Below the pieces are notes generated by a model. It had not been told where the DNA came from. It made no database searches and was given only the letters and a program-made list of their open reading frames with translations. Below are positions 18,064 to 27,091 of a DNA stretch of 64,000 bases, piece after piece (position 1 is the first letter of the stretch; each line of letters opens with the position of its first letter). The translations under genes and the position numbers were made by a program. Location: contig DAYD01000013.1 of assembly GCA_002506755.1 (NCBI GenBank), positions 86,167-150,166 on the forward strand, in the 5' to 3' direction. Source of the stretch: Euryarchaeota archaeon UBA462 (GTDB lineage Archaea > Thermoplasmatota > Poseidoniia > Poseidoniales > Thalassarchaeaceae).

Positions 18064-18540
18064 ATGGCACCAACAGAGTTGACGGTCGGGGAAAAAGCCC
18101 CTGCCTTCGAGGCAACGATCACCGATGGAACAACGATTGCCCTATCAGAAATATTATCCTCTGGAGATGGGTTAATTCTCTATTTCTACCCCAGGGACAA
18201 TACACCCGGGTGTACAACACAGGCTTGTGACTTCAGAGACAACTTCGGTAGACTTTCTGAGAGCGGATGGAGAGTATTTGGAGTCTCGACGGATGGGGCT
18301 AAGTCTCATCAGAAGTTTATCGATAAGCACGACTTACCTTTCGAATTGATTGTTGATGAAGACGCCTCTTTACACGAATTATTTGGCACTTGGAGGGAAA
18401 AGAGTATGTATGGAAAAACATACATGGGAACTCTGAGGTCAACTTTTGCAATTGACTCTGATGGCACTATTTCATGGGCGGGATACGGGGTAAAGACCAA
18501 GGGACACGTCGACACTTTGATTGAAGCACTGAAGGTATAG
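18064..18540 (+). CDS. bcp: Thiol peroxidase of the BCP/peroxiredoxin family
   Basis: Reduces hydroperoxides with thioredoxin as donor. The peroxidatic Cys is in DNTPGCTTQACDF (Cys50), with a possible resolving Cys55 four residues later, the PrxQ/BCP spacing. The YFYPRDNTPGC segment, an FGVSTDGAKSHQKF block and a 158-residue length match the family. The start is ATG 18064. The thioredoxin reductase at 49542 may belong to the electron-supply chain. It is followed 18 bases later by a small acidic protein. Confidence 0.95.
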   Translation: MAPTELTVGEKAPAFEATITDGTTIALSEILSSGDGLILYFYPRDNTPGCTTQACDFRDNFGRLSESGWRVFGVSTDGAKSHQKFIDKHDLPFELIVDEDASLHELFGTWREKSMYGKTYMGTLRSTFAIDSDGTISWAGYGVKTKGHVDTLIEALKV

Positions 18541-18558
18541 CAAGGAAGGTATAGCACG

Positions 18559-18762
18559 ATGGAATTAGAAGAACGCAGAGCTCTGATTGCTAACTTCCTA
18601 CGCAAATGCGTAACCTACTCCAATGATTCCATATCGAGGAAGATCGCAAGGGGAGAAGAAGAATCCGAGATAGCCAAGTGGGAGATATACAGAGACTTTA
18701 CTGACCACGCAGTTAGAGAAGTTCTAGACGGAGATCTAGACGATTGGCTAGAGGAAGAGTAA
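18559..18762 (+). CDS. Small acidic hypothetical protein
   Basis: A 67-residue, highly charged protein from ATG 18559 (MELEERRALIANFLRKC), predicted mostly helical with an acidic C-terminus (DGDLDDWLEEE). GGAAGG before the start could be a ribosome-binding site. It follows bcp by 18 bases and is convergent with the SepF-like gene, with only three bases between stops. No family is recognised. The lack of a signal or membrane segment suggests a cytosolic protein. Confidence 0.6.
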   Translation: MELEERRALIANFLRKCVTYSNDSISRKIARGEEESEIAKWEIYRDFTDHAVREVLDGDLDDWLEEE

Positions 18763-18765
18763 GTG

Positions 18766-19236
18766 TTAGTTGTCTATGGCCCTCTCCAAAACAGGTGAGC
18801 CAAGCTTGTGCTTGTGTGTGTCAACCCTCATTCTAGCTCCAGCCACCATGAGTAGTGTGTCATCCTCATTCAGAGCGAATACTGGAAGTCCAGTCCTATC
18901 TCCCAGATCCTGTACTCTTCTGGAGCAGACCGACTGCTGGCTAGGCATGTGATTGAGAGAATTTAGATCTATAATTACCATGTCTCCCATTGAGAGATTA
19001 CCTTCTATCCCATCCATCTGAAGTCTATGGAGATTGTCTGGCTCTAGATAAATTACCCTCCTATTGGGCCTCTCTGTCATCCTTTCTGTCCTTTCAGACC
19101 ATCTAGACTCACCGAGATCATGGAACTTATTTCCTGCTTTAGGTCCAGGTTCGAAGGCAGACTTCAAACCCCTTGAATTAACCTTAGGGGAATTACTCGG
19201 ATTCGGTAGCCCAAGAAGCCTGAATAGATTAACCAC
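18766..19236 (-). CDS. sepF: SepF-like cell-division protein
   Basis: Likely FtsZ membrane anchor. The N-terminal MVNLFRLLGLP is an amphipathic segment like the membrane-targeting sequence of SepF. Residues from RRVIYLEPDNLHRL to the end fit the SepF fold: GNLSMGDMVIIDLNSLNHM followed by SRRVQDLGDR and a final DTLLMVAGARMRVDTH strand. The middle (about 15-55) is a low-complexity linker. The start is GTG 19236, 14 bases after the surface-protein stop on the same strand. Euryarchaea use SepF to tether FtsZ, which supports the call. No FtsZ gene is in the window. Confidence 0.65.
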   Translation of the reverse strand: MVNLFRLLGLPNPSNSPKVNSRGLKSAFEPGPKAGNKFHDLGESRWSERTERMTERPNRRVIYLEPDNLHRLQMDGIEGNLSMGDMVIIDLNSLNHMPSQQSVCSRRVQDLGDRTGLPVFALNEDDTLLMVAGARMRVDTHKHKLGSPVLERAIDN

Positions 19237-19250
19237 GCACGCGCCGCAGG

Positions 19251-22200
19251 CTACTCCTCAAAGAGTGCTTCTATGTCATCAAGGTCCAAGATAGGTTTTT
19301 GCTCACCCAAGTCAGGTGCGCGGGGGACTTCATTAGTTTGCTCTTCATCTAAGTCCGATAGCTCCCTTATCACCTCATCAATTTCAGGTATATTCATTTC
19401 CTCATCAGATGAGAATTCTGATTTGAATGATTCAGGATCTCTGCTATCTTCGATGTCCCCTTCCTCCACCTCGGTGAAAGCAGAATCATAGTCAAACCCC
19501 TCTTCTTCGTCGACTTTCTGACTTTCCTGCTTACCCGAACCCCTCAAAATGACGAATGTACCACCCAAAGATGTTAGGACTACTATCGTAATTATTGCTA
19601 TGTTGGAAGATAACGTTTCGGCGATGCTGAGGGGAGATTCCGCCACTTCAATGTCCATTGTTATTGAGTTTCGAGATCCGCTATCATCAAGAACAGTTAG
19701 CTTGGCTGTCTTTGACCCTCCTGATTCGTATGAGATCTCAATCCACCTTCCCATGTAGTCAACATCGTTTGTTGGATCTCCATCACCATCGGAGTCCACT
19801 GATACGTCAGTGTCCCATTGAAAGATCAGTGAGTCCATATCGGCTTGTGAATCTACAGTCCCATTCGCACTAAGAATTATTTTATCCCCTTCAGAAGGAT
19901 TTGACTCGCTCGCGGAAGCTAAAGCATCTGGAGGCGAGTTTATCACATTAAATTTGAACTCTACAGAGTCTGCATCCCCATCATCATCAAAAACAAAGAA
20001 AACTATTGACGAAGGAGCACTCGTGGAGTCAGGCCAAGAGTAAGTGAGGACTGGTGACTCTACATCGCAATCGTTTGATATGAATCCGTCTGAATCTGTA
20101 TCGAGGGCAGGGTCCATGTCGAAGCAATAAGTCAGACTACCAAAGTCGTTCACAGTGTCATCAACCGTCGGATAAATCGTAAACTCTTCGTCTTCTTCGA
20201 GATCTCCTAGAATTGTTGTAATCGGGGAGATCTCAGGTGGGAGGTTGTTCACTTGAATTGGAATTATCAATAACTCTGAGCTCTCACCATCATTGTCATA
20301 GATTTGAAGTGTTGCAAGGTGCATTCCAGAAGTATTGTAAGAAACGTTGTACACTGTACTCCTTTGCCCAATGCTTGTAAAATTCCATTCAGGATAGTCT
20401 TCTGCATCTGGCCTCCAAACTTGAATTAATGAATCCAAATCATTAGGGGAATCCTCTGCTTGACCCCAAAAAGTCACCATCTCCCCCTCATTTACCGTGA
20501 ACACCCCCCTGCTATCTGGAAAAATCCGAATTTCTTCCGAGTATAGCTCAGCCACGGGATTGCTGGGAGCGAGATTGATCACGCCAATTGTGTGCTCAGC
20601 TATTGTTTTGGCACCGTCGTCATCTGTAGCTTCTAGCTTCACAGTGAAATTTCCTTCAACCATTGGAGTTAAAGTACAAACTTGGCTTACCCTACCCTCC
20701 AAGCATTCCTCCTCCCACTTATACTCAATAGGGGCTGATGGATTCTGGGTATCTTGGTCACTACTATTTATGATCCTAAAGATTATTTGTTCGGTTACAA
20801 CCACTTTTTCAGAGTCAGCACCGATCTCTACCTGTGGTGGCCTATTCAATACCGATATATGTAAAATTGTGGAATCTGAGTCGCTTTCCGAGTCTGTCAC
20901 AATAAGAGTAACACTGTAATTGCCATTATCCTTCCATGATGTCTGCAAGACACAGTCGTTATCATCAATTTCGTATGTGCTACCGCCGACTTCATCAATT
21001 TGGAAAAGACAAGTAATATCCCCCCCATCTGGATCATAAGATGAACTACCGTCAATTTCAATCGATTCGAAAGTCATAGCCTCGGACTGAGCGTGTAGTG
21101 CGGCTACGGGTAAGGCTCCTATGTAGAGAAAAAAGGACCCTTGGTTATTCGACCTATTACCGTCCTCTGTTATCTCCTCATCTGGATCTACTTCGAAATA
21201 AAGGTAAACATTTCCGAAGGTCTGGGATTCTGGGACTGTCCAATTAATCTCAATACGCGATTCTTGAAGGCTATAGAGTTGAGGTACTAATCCGTAAACG
21301 GATGTGCCATCCGGGGAATTGATTGCCATTGTGGACTCAGGAGAAGTGGCTAGTCCTCTATTTAGGACGGGAATTGAAAATGTAAGAACATCTCCAGATA
21401 TAGCAGAGAAGCTAATATCGGAATTAAGAGTAATGATATTGCCTGTAAGGGGCCTATATCTTTGCACCGTCACTCCTTCGGTTTTTGTGACAAGATCGAT
21501 TTCATGTATGTTTGAATCAATAATCAGTGTCTTAGCCCCTATTATTTTGGAAGTCTCAATCCATGCGATCAATCCATGACTGCCCAATTCGCCTTGGCCC
21601 ACTGAGTTGTCCGGTTGACTCCCAGAGTTAATAGTGAGGTGATAAGATCCATTCGCCGCAGTAGTAATGTTCTCTGTGTAATTTTCAGATTCGTATCTAA
21701 ATTGCAAGCTCTGTCCGGAAACTGGCTGCCCTCCCTGAGTGACATTGATCCATGTGGATATTTCTAGATCAGTCGGAGAGAGGGGGTATTCCACCTCAAT
21801 TGTGATTTCCTTTGATCTAATCACTGGTTGGTATGCAACCAGCTCGTGCACAGCCACAAAACCGAATGCTTGGACAAATGAGCTCTTTATTTCCCCCCTT
21901 ATTGCAGGACAAAACCAGTTGTACCCAACCTCATCACCATTAGAATCGTAGTTTGTGACGTTGAAAGACTGGTAGCAACCAGGGTATGAAACACCCGAGT
22001 TACCTTGGCTGACTACTGTCCAACTAGAAGAGTTAGTATCGCTCGTGTCATTTGGTATATCCACATAGTTGCTGGACCCGCTGAATTCAATATTCTGTTG
22101 ATATCCCATTTGCCACGACTCTCCAACAGAGATCGGAAAATCATAATTCTCCAAGGGTGGGACAAATGTATTTTCTACAGACAAGACACCAATGGACTGA

Positions 22201-22751
22201 TTCAACCATGATACACAGGTTCCAAAGAACGATGGCCAAAAGTAAACATTAACAGATGCTTCTTGGGAGTAGGTCGCCAAATCGGAAGCTCTCATTATTT
22301 CATTAGTCACAATTTCCACGAATAAGCAGCCATTCGTTCCGTCTATGCTAATGGGGCCATCTGACTCGTACTCTCCTACAGAGACGACTCTGTAAACCAG
22401 AGTATCATTGTCCTCCATATCAGTTACATATGCATCTTCAACAGTTCGGTCGAGAGAGCCTTCCAGTATCTCTACGTCGGTCGTGACTCCGGATCCAGCA
22501 ACGAAGTCTGCCACGTCTAGGTAGCCATCGTACATCCAATTGTCACCCACTCGCCAAACTGGAACTTCAGAGCTGAAAGTAGTCCTTGCCTGTACTTCTG
22601 ATCTAGAATCCAAATCAGGCTCATTGGAAATTTCAGGTGAAATGCTCAATGGGATATTCATTGACATAGGCGCTATTGCGATCAGAGCCATTACAAGAAT
22701 CGTGATTGAGGGCCGGCGCATGCCGCTGGATGTCGGTTTGCTCAATAACAT
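19251..22751 (-). CDS. Large PKD/CARDB-repeat surface protein with C-terminal anchor and acidic cytoplasmic tail
   Basis: A 1166-residue cell-surface protein. N-terminal signal (TILVMALIAIAPMS), then a region of about 400 residues with many Asn-x-Ser/Thr sites, a CARDB-like domain (about 445-555), and about five Ig/PKD-type domains up to residue 1030 (IDGSSSYDPDGG; DTDSDGF and DSDGDGDP calcium-type loops; repeated INRPPQ/INLAPS/NNLPPE starts). A transmembrane helix (IAIITIVVLTSLGGTFVIL, about 1040-1058) is followed by roughly 100 residues of Glu/Asp-rich cytoplasmic tail. The tail is unusually long for an anchor. Alternative start ATG 22721 gives a classical signal. It lies between TBP and SepF on one strand. 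Confidence 0.8.
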   Translation of the reverse strand: MLLSKPTSSGMRRPSITILVMALIAIAPMSMNIPLSISPEISNEPDLDSRSEVQARTTFSSEVPVWRVGDNWMYDGYLDVADFVAGSGVTTDVEILEGSLDRTVEDAYVTDMEDNDTLVYRVVSVGEYESDGPISIDGTNGCLFVEIVTNEIMRASDLATYSQEASVNVYFWPSFFGTCVSWLNQSIGVLSVENTFVPPLENYDFPISVGESWQMGYQQNIEFSGSSNYVDIPNDTSDTNSSSWTVVSQGNSGVSYPGCYQSFNVTNYDSNGDEVGYNWFCPAIRGEIKSSFVQAFGFVAVHELVAYQPVIRSKEITIEVEYPLSPTDLEISTWINVTQGGQPVSGQSLQFRYESENYTENITTAANGSYHLTINSGSQPDNSVGQGELGSHGLIAWIETSKIIGAKTLIIDSNIHEIDLVTKTEGVTVQRYRPLTGNIITLNSDISFSAISGDVLTFSIPVLNRGLATSPESTMAINSPDGTSVYGLVPQLYSLQESRIEINWTVPESQTFGNVYLYFEVDPDEEITEDGNRSNNQGSFFLYIGALPVAALHAQSEAMTFESIEIDGSSSYDPDGGDITCLFQIDEVGGSTYEIDDNDCVLQTSWKDNGNYSVTLIVTDSESDSDSTILHISVLNRPPQVEIGADSEKVVVTEQIIFRIINSSDQDTQNPSAPIEYKWEEECLEGRVSQVCTLTPMVEGNFTVKLEATDDDGAKTIAEHTIGVINLAPSNPVAELYSEEIRIFPDSRGVFTVNEGEMVTFWGQAEDSPNDLDSLIQVWRPDAEDYPEWNFTSIGQRSTVYNVSYNTSGMHLATLQIYDNDGESSELLIIPIQVNNLPPEISPITTILGDLEEDEEFTIYPTVDDTVNDFGSLTYCFDMDPALDTDSDGFISNDCDVESPVLTYSWPDSTSAPSSIVFFVFDDDGDADSVEFKFNVINSPPDALASASESNPSEGDKIILSANGTVDSQADMDSLIFQWDTDVSVDSDGDGDPTNDVDYMGRWIEISYESGGSKTAKLTVLDDSGSRNSITMDIEVAESPLSIAETLSSNIAIITIVVLTSLGGTFVILRGSGKQESQKVDEEEGFDYDSAFTEVEEGDIEDSRDPESFKSEFSSDEEMNIPEIDEVIRELSDLDEEQTNEVPRAPDLGEQKPILDLDDIEALFEE

Positions 22752-22762
22752 TGGTCCGAGTC

Positions 22763-23479
22763 TCAGAGCAGATCTGCAAGCTCATCCTTAATTTGCTCAA
22801 CAGCCTCTAAAATCTCATCCTTGTGACGAGCTCCAGTAATGACCATTTTTCCGCTTCCAAATATTAGACATACAACCCGAGGATAATCAAGTCTGTAAAT
22901 GAGACCAGGAAACTGTTCTGGTTCGTATTCGACCTTATCAAATGGCAGGTGGAATGTTAGGTTGTTGAGGTTGAGCTTCCTCGGGAGGGCAGCTAAGGGC
23001 TCTCCTTGCAGTATACCTCTTATTCTCGGGTCTTCGTTCTCAACTTCTTCATCAGTAGCCGCTCGAATTCCTCCGCCTTCTTCGTCGATAACCTTGGTGT
23101 TGATGTCATCCATTCTGGCCACCTCACCGTAATCCTCTGGGTAGAAAAGGGAGTAAGTAGCCACCATGTTCTGGACTTCGATCTCAACGTCTTTTAGGTC
23201 CCATGTGTCGATTCCAGCATCCCTAAGGTCCCCGATCATCCTCTCGATTCCGGTTTGGATATTGTCCTCGTTCTTTCCGCCAGTGCAAACAGCTCTTCCA
23301 GACCTAAACATCAGGATAGCTAACTTTGGGTCTATAACTCTGTAAACAACTCCAGGGAATTGTTCAGGTTCGTATTCGCAGTTTAATTGAATTGCAATGT
23401 CGGGTAGATCTAATTCCTCAGCTACCCTGGTCGAGGCTACAACATTAACTACCGTTAGTCTTTCTTCATCACTTAACAT
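22763..23479 (-). CDS. tbp: TATA-box-binding protein with a long insertion in repeat 2
   Basis: General transcription factor that bends promoter DNA. Two imperfect repeats are visible: repeat 1 (VVNVVASTRV ... CEYEPEQFPGVVYR ... MFRSGRAVCTGG) and repeat 2 (EIEVQNMVATYSL ... VEYEPEQFPGLIYR ... IFGSGKMVITGA), with the intercalating Phe residues kept in both. Repeat 2 is split by about 50 acidic residues between VATYSL and RKLNLNN (GGGIRAATDEEVENEDP region), so the protein is about 238 residues instead of about 180-190. ATG at 23479 is chosen because a TATA box lies 25 bases upstream; the frame extends to 23515. The downstream gene begins after 11 bases. Confidence 0.93.
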   Translation of the reverse strand: MLSDEERLTVVNVVASTRVAEELDLPDIAIQLNCEYEPEQFPGVVYRVIDPKLAILMFRSGRAVCTGGKNEDNIQTGIERMIGDLRDAGIDTWDLKDVEIEVQNMVATYSLFYPEDYGEVARMDDINTKVIDEEGGGIRAATDEEVENEDPRIRGILQGEPLAALPRKLNLNNLTFHLPFDKVEYEPEQFPGLIYRLDYPRVVCLIFGSGKMVITGARHKDEILEAVEQIKDELADLL

Positions 23480-23500
23480 AGGTTTACGACTTAACTTTGC

Positions 23501-23508
23501 CTTATAAA
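23501..23508 (-). promoter_or_regulatory. TATA box of the TBP gene
   Basis: On the minus strand ATTTATAAG is centred about 25 bases before ATG 23479, and a second TATA-like TTTATATGA lies 6 bases further upstream. This fits leaderless transcription of the TBP operon and favours the 23479 start over 23515. Confidence 0.6.
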
Positions 23509-23553
23509 TGATCATATAAAGAAAATTAACATCGAAAACACCTATTGTACTTC

Positions 23554-24546
23554 TTATTGGTAGACCCTCACTCCATCAGAACCAAGTTTTGACCTAAGCG
23601 GAATACCTCCCGATACCTCGATAGCTTCTGAGACCCTGTCTGGGTCATGAGTCAGAGCAACCATACAACCACCCCCTCCCGCACCGGTTAATTTTGCACC
23701 AAGTGAGTAAGGTCTTGAAGCCTCAACCATCCGATCGAGATCAGGCGTGCTAACCTCTAATTTTTGTAACTTTTCGTGACAAGTATCCATGGCGATTCCA
23801 AGAGCTTCTAAATTACCAGCAGATAGTGCGGTAAGTCCTGCATTAGTAATATTTGCAATTGCCTTCATTTCCTCAATCTTCTGTGGTATTTCTCTAATCA
23901 GGCTGGCCACTTTGGCGACCATTCTTCCCGTGGGCGAGCCAACTCCGGAGTATCCAATCACCAGCCATGCATCGCTAATTCCTTCTGGTATGTCGACCAC
24001 ATTTATTGCCCATTTCCTCTTTCCCTCCGGGGTTTCAAGACTAGTATCGAACACATGCCTCGTTCCTGGTACCCTAGCTCCTGAAACTACTACACAACCC
24101 CCTAATGCGCTGGTGGCAGTATCCGTAGGGCTTGCCCTACCCTTCTGAGCAGTAGCTTCGGCAGAATGTGCTAATTTGGCCATCTTTATTGGATCCAGAT
24201 CTTCGCCTGGGTAAATTTGCATGTGCATGGCAGCACCAAATGCATTTGAGAGTGCTGCCGAAGACCCCATGCCAGCAGCCGAAAATAAGTCACTCTCTAC
24301 CTCTATGTCCAATGGTTTTCCCGAATAACTGTATACATTTTGTATTATATGGGCAATGTGAGGGTGTTGAGACGGATCAAAATAAGATCCTCCCAGTTTC
24401 CACTCATCGGACTCTCTCAGGGATACAGTGACTCCTTGGTCAACTGCAACCGCTACTGCAGGATGTCCAAAAACAACAGCATGCTCACCGAAAAGAATGC
24501 ACTTTCCCGGGGCGAAGGCTCTGGCCATATTCTTTGGCTGACCCAT
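23554..24546 (-). CDS. mvk: Mevalonate kinase
   Basis: GHMP-family kinase phosphorylating mevalonate for isoprenoid lipids. Motif 1 PGKCILFGEHAVVFGHPA, the ATP loop AAGMGSSAALSNA and motif 3 TGAGGGGCMVALT are all present; the catalytic base and Lys region lie in SAEATAQKGRASPTDTAT. The length of 330 residues is usual. Start ATG 24546 (MGQPKN) or ATG 24525 (MARAFAPGK); the second is closer to family N-termini. Divergent from the electron-transfer gene at 24622, and upstream of TBP on the same strand with a 74-base gap. Confidence 0.94.
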   Translation of the reverse strand: MGQPKNMARAFAPGKCILFGEHAVVFGHPAVAVAVDQGVTVSLRESDEWKLGGSYFDPSQHPHIAHIIQNVYSYSGKPLDIEVESDLFSAAGMGSSAALSNAFGAAMHMQIYPGEDLDPIKMAKLAHSAEATAQKGRASPTDTATSALGGCVVVSGARVPGTRHVFDTSLETPEGKRKWAINVVDIPEGISDAWLVIGYSGVGSPTGRMVAKVASLIREIPQKIEEMKAIANITNAGLTALSAGNLEALGIAMDTCHEKLQKLEVSTPDLDRMVEASRPYSLGAKLTGAGGGGCMVALTHDPDRVSEAIEVSGGIPLRSKLGSDGVRVYQ

Positions 24547-24621
24547 TAGGCCATGAGGGTTGGCCTACCATCCGGTTGATTCAAGGGCTTATTGGCTATC
24601 GCAGCACTATCAGGTTAACCT

Positions 24622-26637
24622 GTGCGAGGAGTCCCCGTGGAACACCCTCTTTTGCAAACATACGGCCCTTTGGATGGATGGATGATCCTCCTTGTTATGG
24701 GCGGAGCATCAATTGGATTCTTTGTCTACCAAGTCTCCAAAGCCACAAGACTTGTTTTAATCGGATCATCTGACTCTAGATTTGATGCTTGGGGGCCGAG
24801 GATGGTTGAGTTCGTAATTGGGTGGTTAGGTCAAAAGAAGGTACTCAGAGACAGGGTTGTAGGAACAATGCACGTCCTCATGTTCTGGGGGTTTCTAATG
24901 CTAGCTTCAGATATGCTCGATTTAGCCACCGCTAATGCGTTTTCAGGTAAGATTCTACCCGATATTCTAGTTGGACCTTGGAACGGAATGGTAGAGCTAG
25001 GATATACGATGGCACTGATAGGGTGCGTGGCCGCATTGCTCAGGAGGGTAGTTTTCACTCCTGTCAAACTCAAAGGCAAGTCCCAACTTGAGGGGAATGT
25101 AATACTCCTACTGATCTTCACAATCACTACAACATCGTTCATGATTGAGTCAAAGGAGGACCCAAGTCGCTTGTGGGAACCGATCGGTTACCAAGTCGGG
25201 CAACATGGTCTGGAGGACAGTACAGTAGTAATCGCATATTGGCTCCATATGTTGGCAATCTCAGTATTCTTGTTCCTTATCCCGCTATCAAAGCATATGC
25301 ACTTAGTGATGGCGGTTCCAAACGTCTTCTTCCATGATACTGGACCTAGTGCAAAAATGAGACCTCTGGCTACCGATGATGATGGTAAGGCAATACCACT
25401 AGAAGAATTGGACATCGACTCCTTTGGAGTCAGTACCTACACACAATACACATGGAGACAACTAATCGACGGGTGGTCATGCACGTCATGTGCTAGATGT
25501 CAGGATGTTTGCCCGGCATACGCTTCTGGAAAAAGTCTGAATCCAATGCAAGTAATTCATGATGTCAGAAATTACGCAAACGATCATGCACCCTTGCTAC
25601 TGAAGGGCGAGACTCCGGAGGAAACTATGATGGAGAGGATTACTGATGAGGCAGTTTGGGCATGTACAACTTGTAATGCATGTGTGGATGTTTGCCCACT
25701 CTACATTGAACACGTCCCCAAGCTCACGGATCTTAGAAGGAACGCAATGATGGAGACTATGGAGTATCCAGAAATCCTGAATACGGCCATGGGCAATATA
25801 GAATCAGCTTCAAACCCATATGGATTTGGAGAGCATGAGAGGGCCGATTGGGCTGCTGATCTTGATGTGAAAGTAGGTGAACCAGCCGAGTACATCTACT
25901 TTGTTGGTTGTGCTGCAAGCTTCGATGAGAGGAATCAGAAGGTAGCGAGATCTACCATCTCGTTGCTAAAGGAGGCAGGTCTTGACGTTGGAATCCTAGG
26001 AATGCAAGAAGGTTGTTCCGGAGATCCTGCTAGAAGAGCAGGAAATGAATACCTGTTTCAGATGCTTGCAGAGACAAACATGATGACATTTCAAGAGTTG
26101 GGTGTGAAGAGAATTATTGCCTCTTGCCCACATTGCTTCCATACTCTAGGAAAGGAGTATGCAGATTACGGGGGAGAAGATCTTGAAGTGTTCCACCACA
26201 CAGAGATACTGTCAAAGCTACAGGAAGAAGCGAAGCTACCCTATCTTGGAGATGTCCAAGGGGATGATGAAAGGTCAATTACGTTCCACGACCCATGCTA
26301 CCTTGGAAGGATTGGTGGGATCATCGAAGAACCTAGGAATGTTATCAGTGGAGTCGATGTAGAACCAGAGAGACATGGCCAAGACTCTTTTTGCTGTGGA
26401 GCAGGAGGAGCTCAGATGTGGATGGAGGAGGATTCAGACAAGAGGGTGAATGTGATTAGGGCAGAGGAGCTTTCCGATACTGGCTGCGATACCGTAGCTG
26501 TTGGGTGCCCGTTCTGTTCGGTAATGGTAAAGGATGGCCTTGATGCAATTGGATCAGAGATGGAGGTATTGGACGTGGCTGAGATATTGTGGGAGCAGAT
26601 TAAGAAACGAGATGACGAGATTCATGGCAAGGCCTAG
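24622..26637 (+). CDS. Membrane Fe-S oxidoreductase with NarI-like and HdrD-like domains (putative ETF:quinone oxidoreductase)
   Basis: A 671-residue protein: an N-terminal NarI/cytochrome-b-like membrane domain (about five helices, residues 20-230), then two [4Fe-4S] motifs WSCTSCARCQDVCPAY and WACTTCNACVDVCPLY, then two Cys-rich CCG-type domains (FVGCAASFDE ... EGCSGDPARRAGNEY ... CPHCFHTL and DPCYLGRIGG ... FCCGAGGAQMW). This layout is that of the proposed ETF:menaquinone oxidoreductases that feed electrons from acyl-CoA dehydrogenases to the quinone pool. The first CCG region lacks adjacent Cys-Cys-Gly (EGCSGD), as in that subgroup. Start GTG 24622. Function is inferred by family analogy. 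Confidence 0.75.
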   Translation: MRGVPVEHPLLQTYGPLDGWMILLVMGGASIGFFVYQVSKATRLVLIGSSDSRFDAWGPRMVEFVIGWLGQKKVLRDRVVGTMHVLMFWGFLMLASDMLDLATANAFSGKILPDILVGPWNGMVELGYTMALIGCVAALLRRVVFTPVKLKGKSQLEGNVILLLIFTITTTSFMIESKEDPSRLWEPIGYQVGQHGLEDSTVVIAYWLHMLAISVFLFLIPLSKHMHLVMAVPNVFFHDTGPSAKMRPLATDDDGKAIPLEELDIDSFGVSTYTQYTWRQLIDGWSCTSCARCQDVCPAYASGKSLNPMQVIHDVRNYANDHAPLLLKGETPEETMMERITDEAVWACTTCNACVDVCPLYIEHVPKLTDLRRNAMMETMEYPEILNTAMGNIESASNPYGFGEHERADWAADLDVKVGEPAEYIYFVGCAASFDERNQKVARSTISLLKEAGLDVGILGMQEGCSGDPARRAGNEYLFQMLAETNMMTFQELGVKRIIASCPHCFHTLGKEYADYGGEDLEVFHHTEILSKLQEEAKLPYLGDVQGDDERSITFHDPCYLGRIGGIIEEPRNVISGVDVEPERHGQDSFCCGAGGAQMWMEEDSDKRVNVIRAEELSDTGCDTVAVGCPFCSVMVKDGLDAIGSEMEVLDVAEILWEQIKKRDDEIHGKA

Positions 26638-26686
26638 CAGAGCTCATGATAGCGATTATGATAAGTCATTAGTATAGCCCGTAGCT

Positions 26687-27091
26687 ATGGCAGAGCATTT
26701 CACCATGATGGGTCAGACAGTCCCTAGAATCGCAATCATTCAAGGCTCAATACTTTCCGCTTGGGGCGCTTTAGCTTATTTTGCCCAGTCAGCTGACCCA
26801 CCATCAATCACTGCATTAATTCCAGCATTCATGGGGCTTCCAATGATAATTTTGGGCGTTTTGTCCCAAATTAATGATGCCAACAGGCACCATTACATGC
26901 ACGCATCAATGATTCTAGCTCTATTGATGGCTCTAGGAGGGTCGAGATTAGCACTTGGGTGGTCTGACATGTCAGGACTCGCACTAATCTCCCATTTATT
27001 CCTACTAATAGGTGGGATTTCATTCATAGTGATTGGGGTGATGTCTTTCAGGCATGCCCGTCTTATGCGGGAGTCGGCGGTGAATGAATGA
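26687..27091 (+). CDS. Four-helix membrane protein, unknown function
   Basis: A 134-residue protein from ATG 26687 with four hydrophobic helices and short loops (IAIIQGSILSAWGALAYFA, then ALIPAFMGLPMIILGVL, and two more). There is a conserved-looking ANRHHYMHASM segment between helices 2 and 3, whose His cluster could bind a metal or haem (speculative). Its stop overlaps the start of the next gene (ATGA), so the two are probably co-translated. No family recognised. Confidence 0.6.
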   Translation: MAEHFTMMGQTVPRIAIIQGSILSAWGALAYFAQSADPPSITALIPAFMGLPMIILGVLSQINDANRHHYMHASMILALLMALGGSRLALGWSDMSGLALISHLFLLIGGISFIVIGVMSFRHARLMRESAVNE

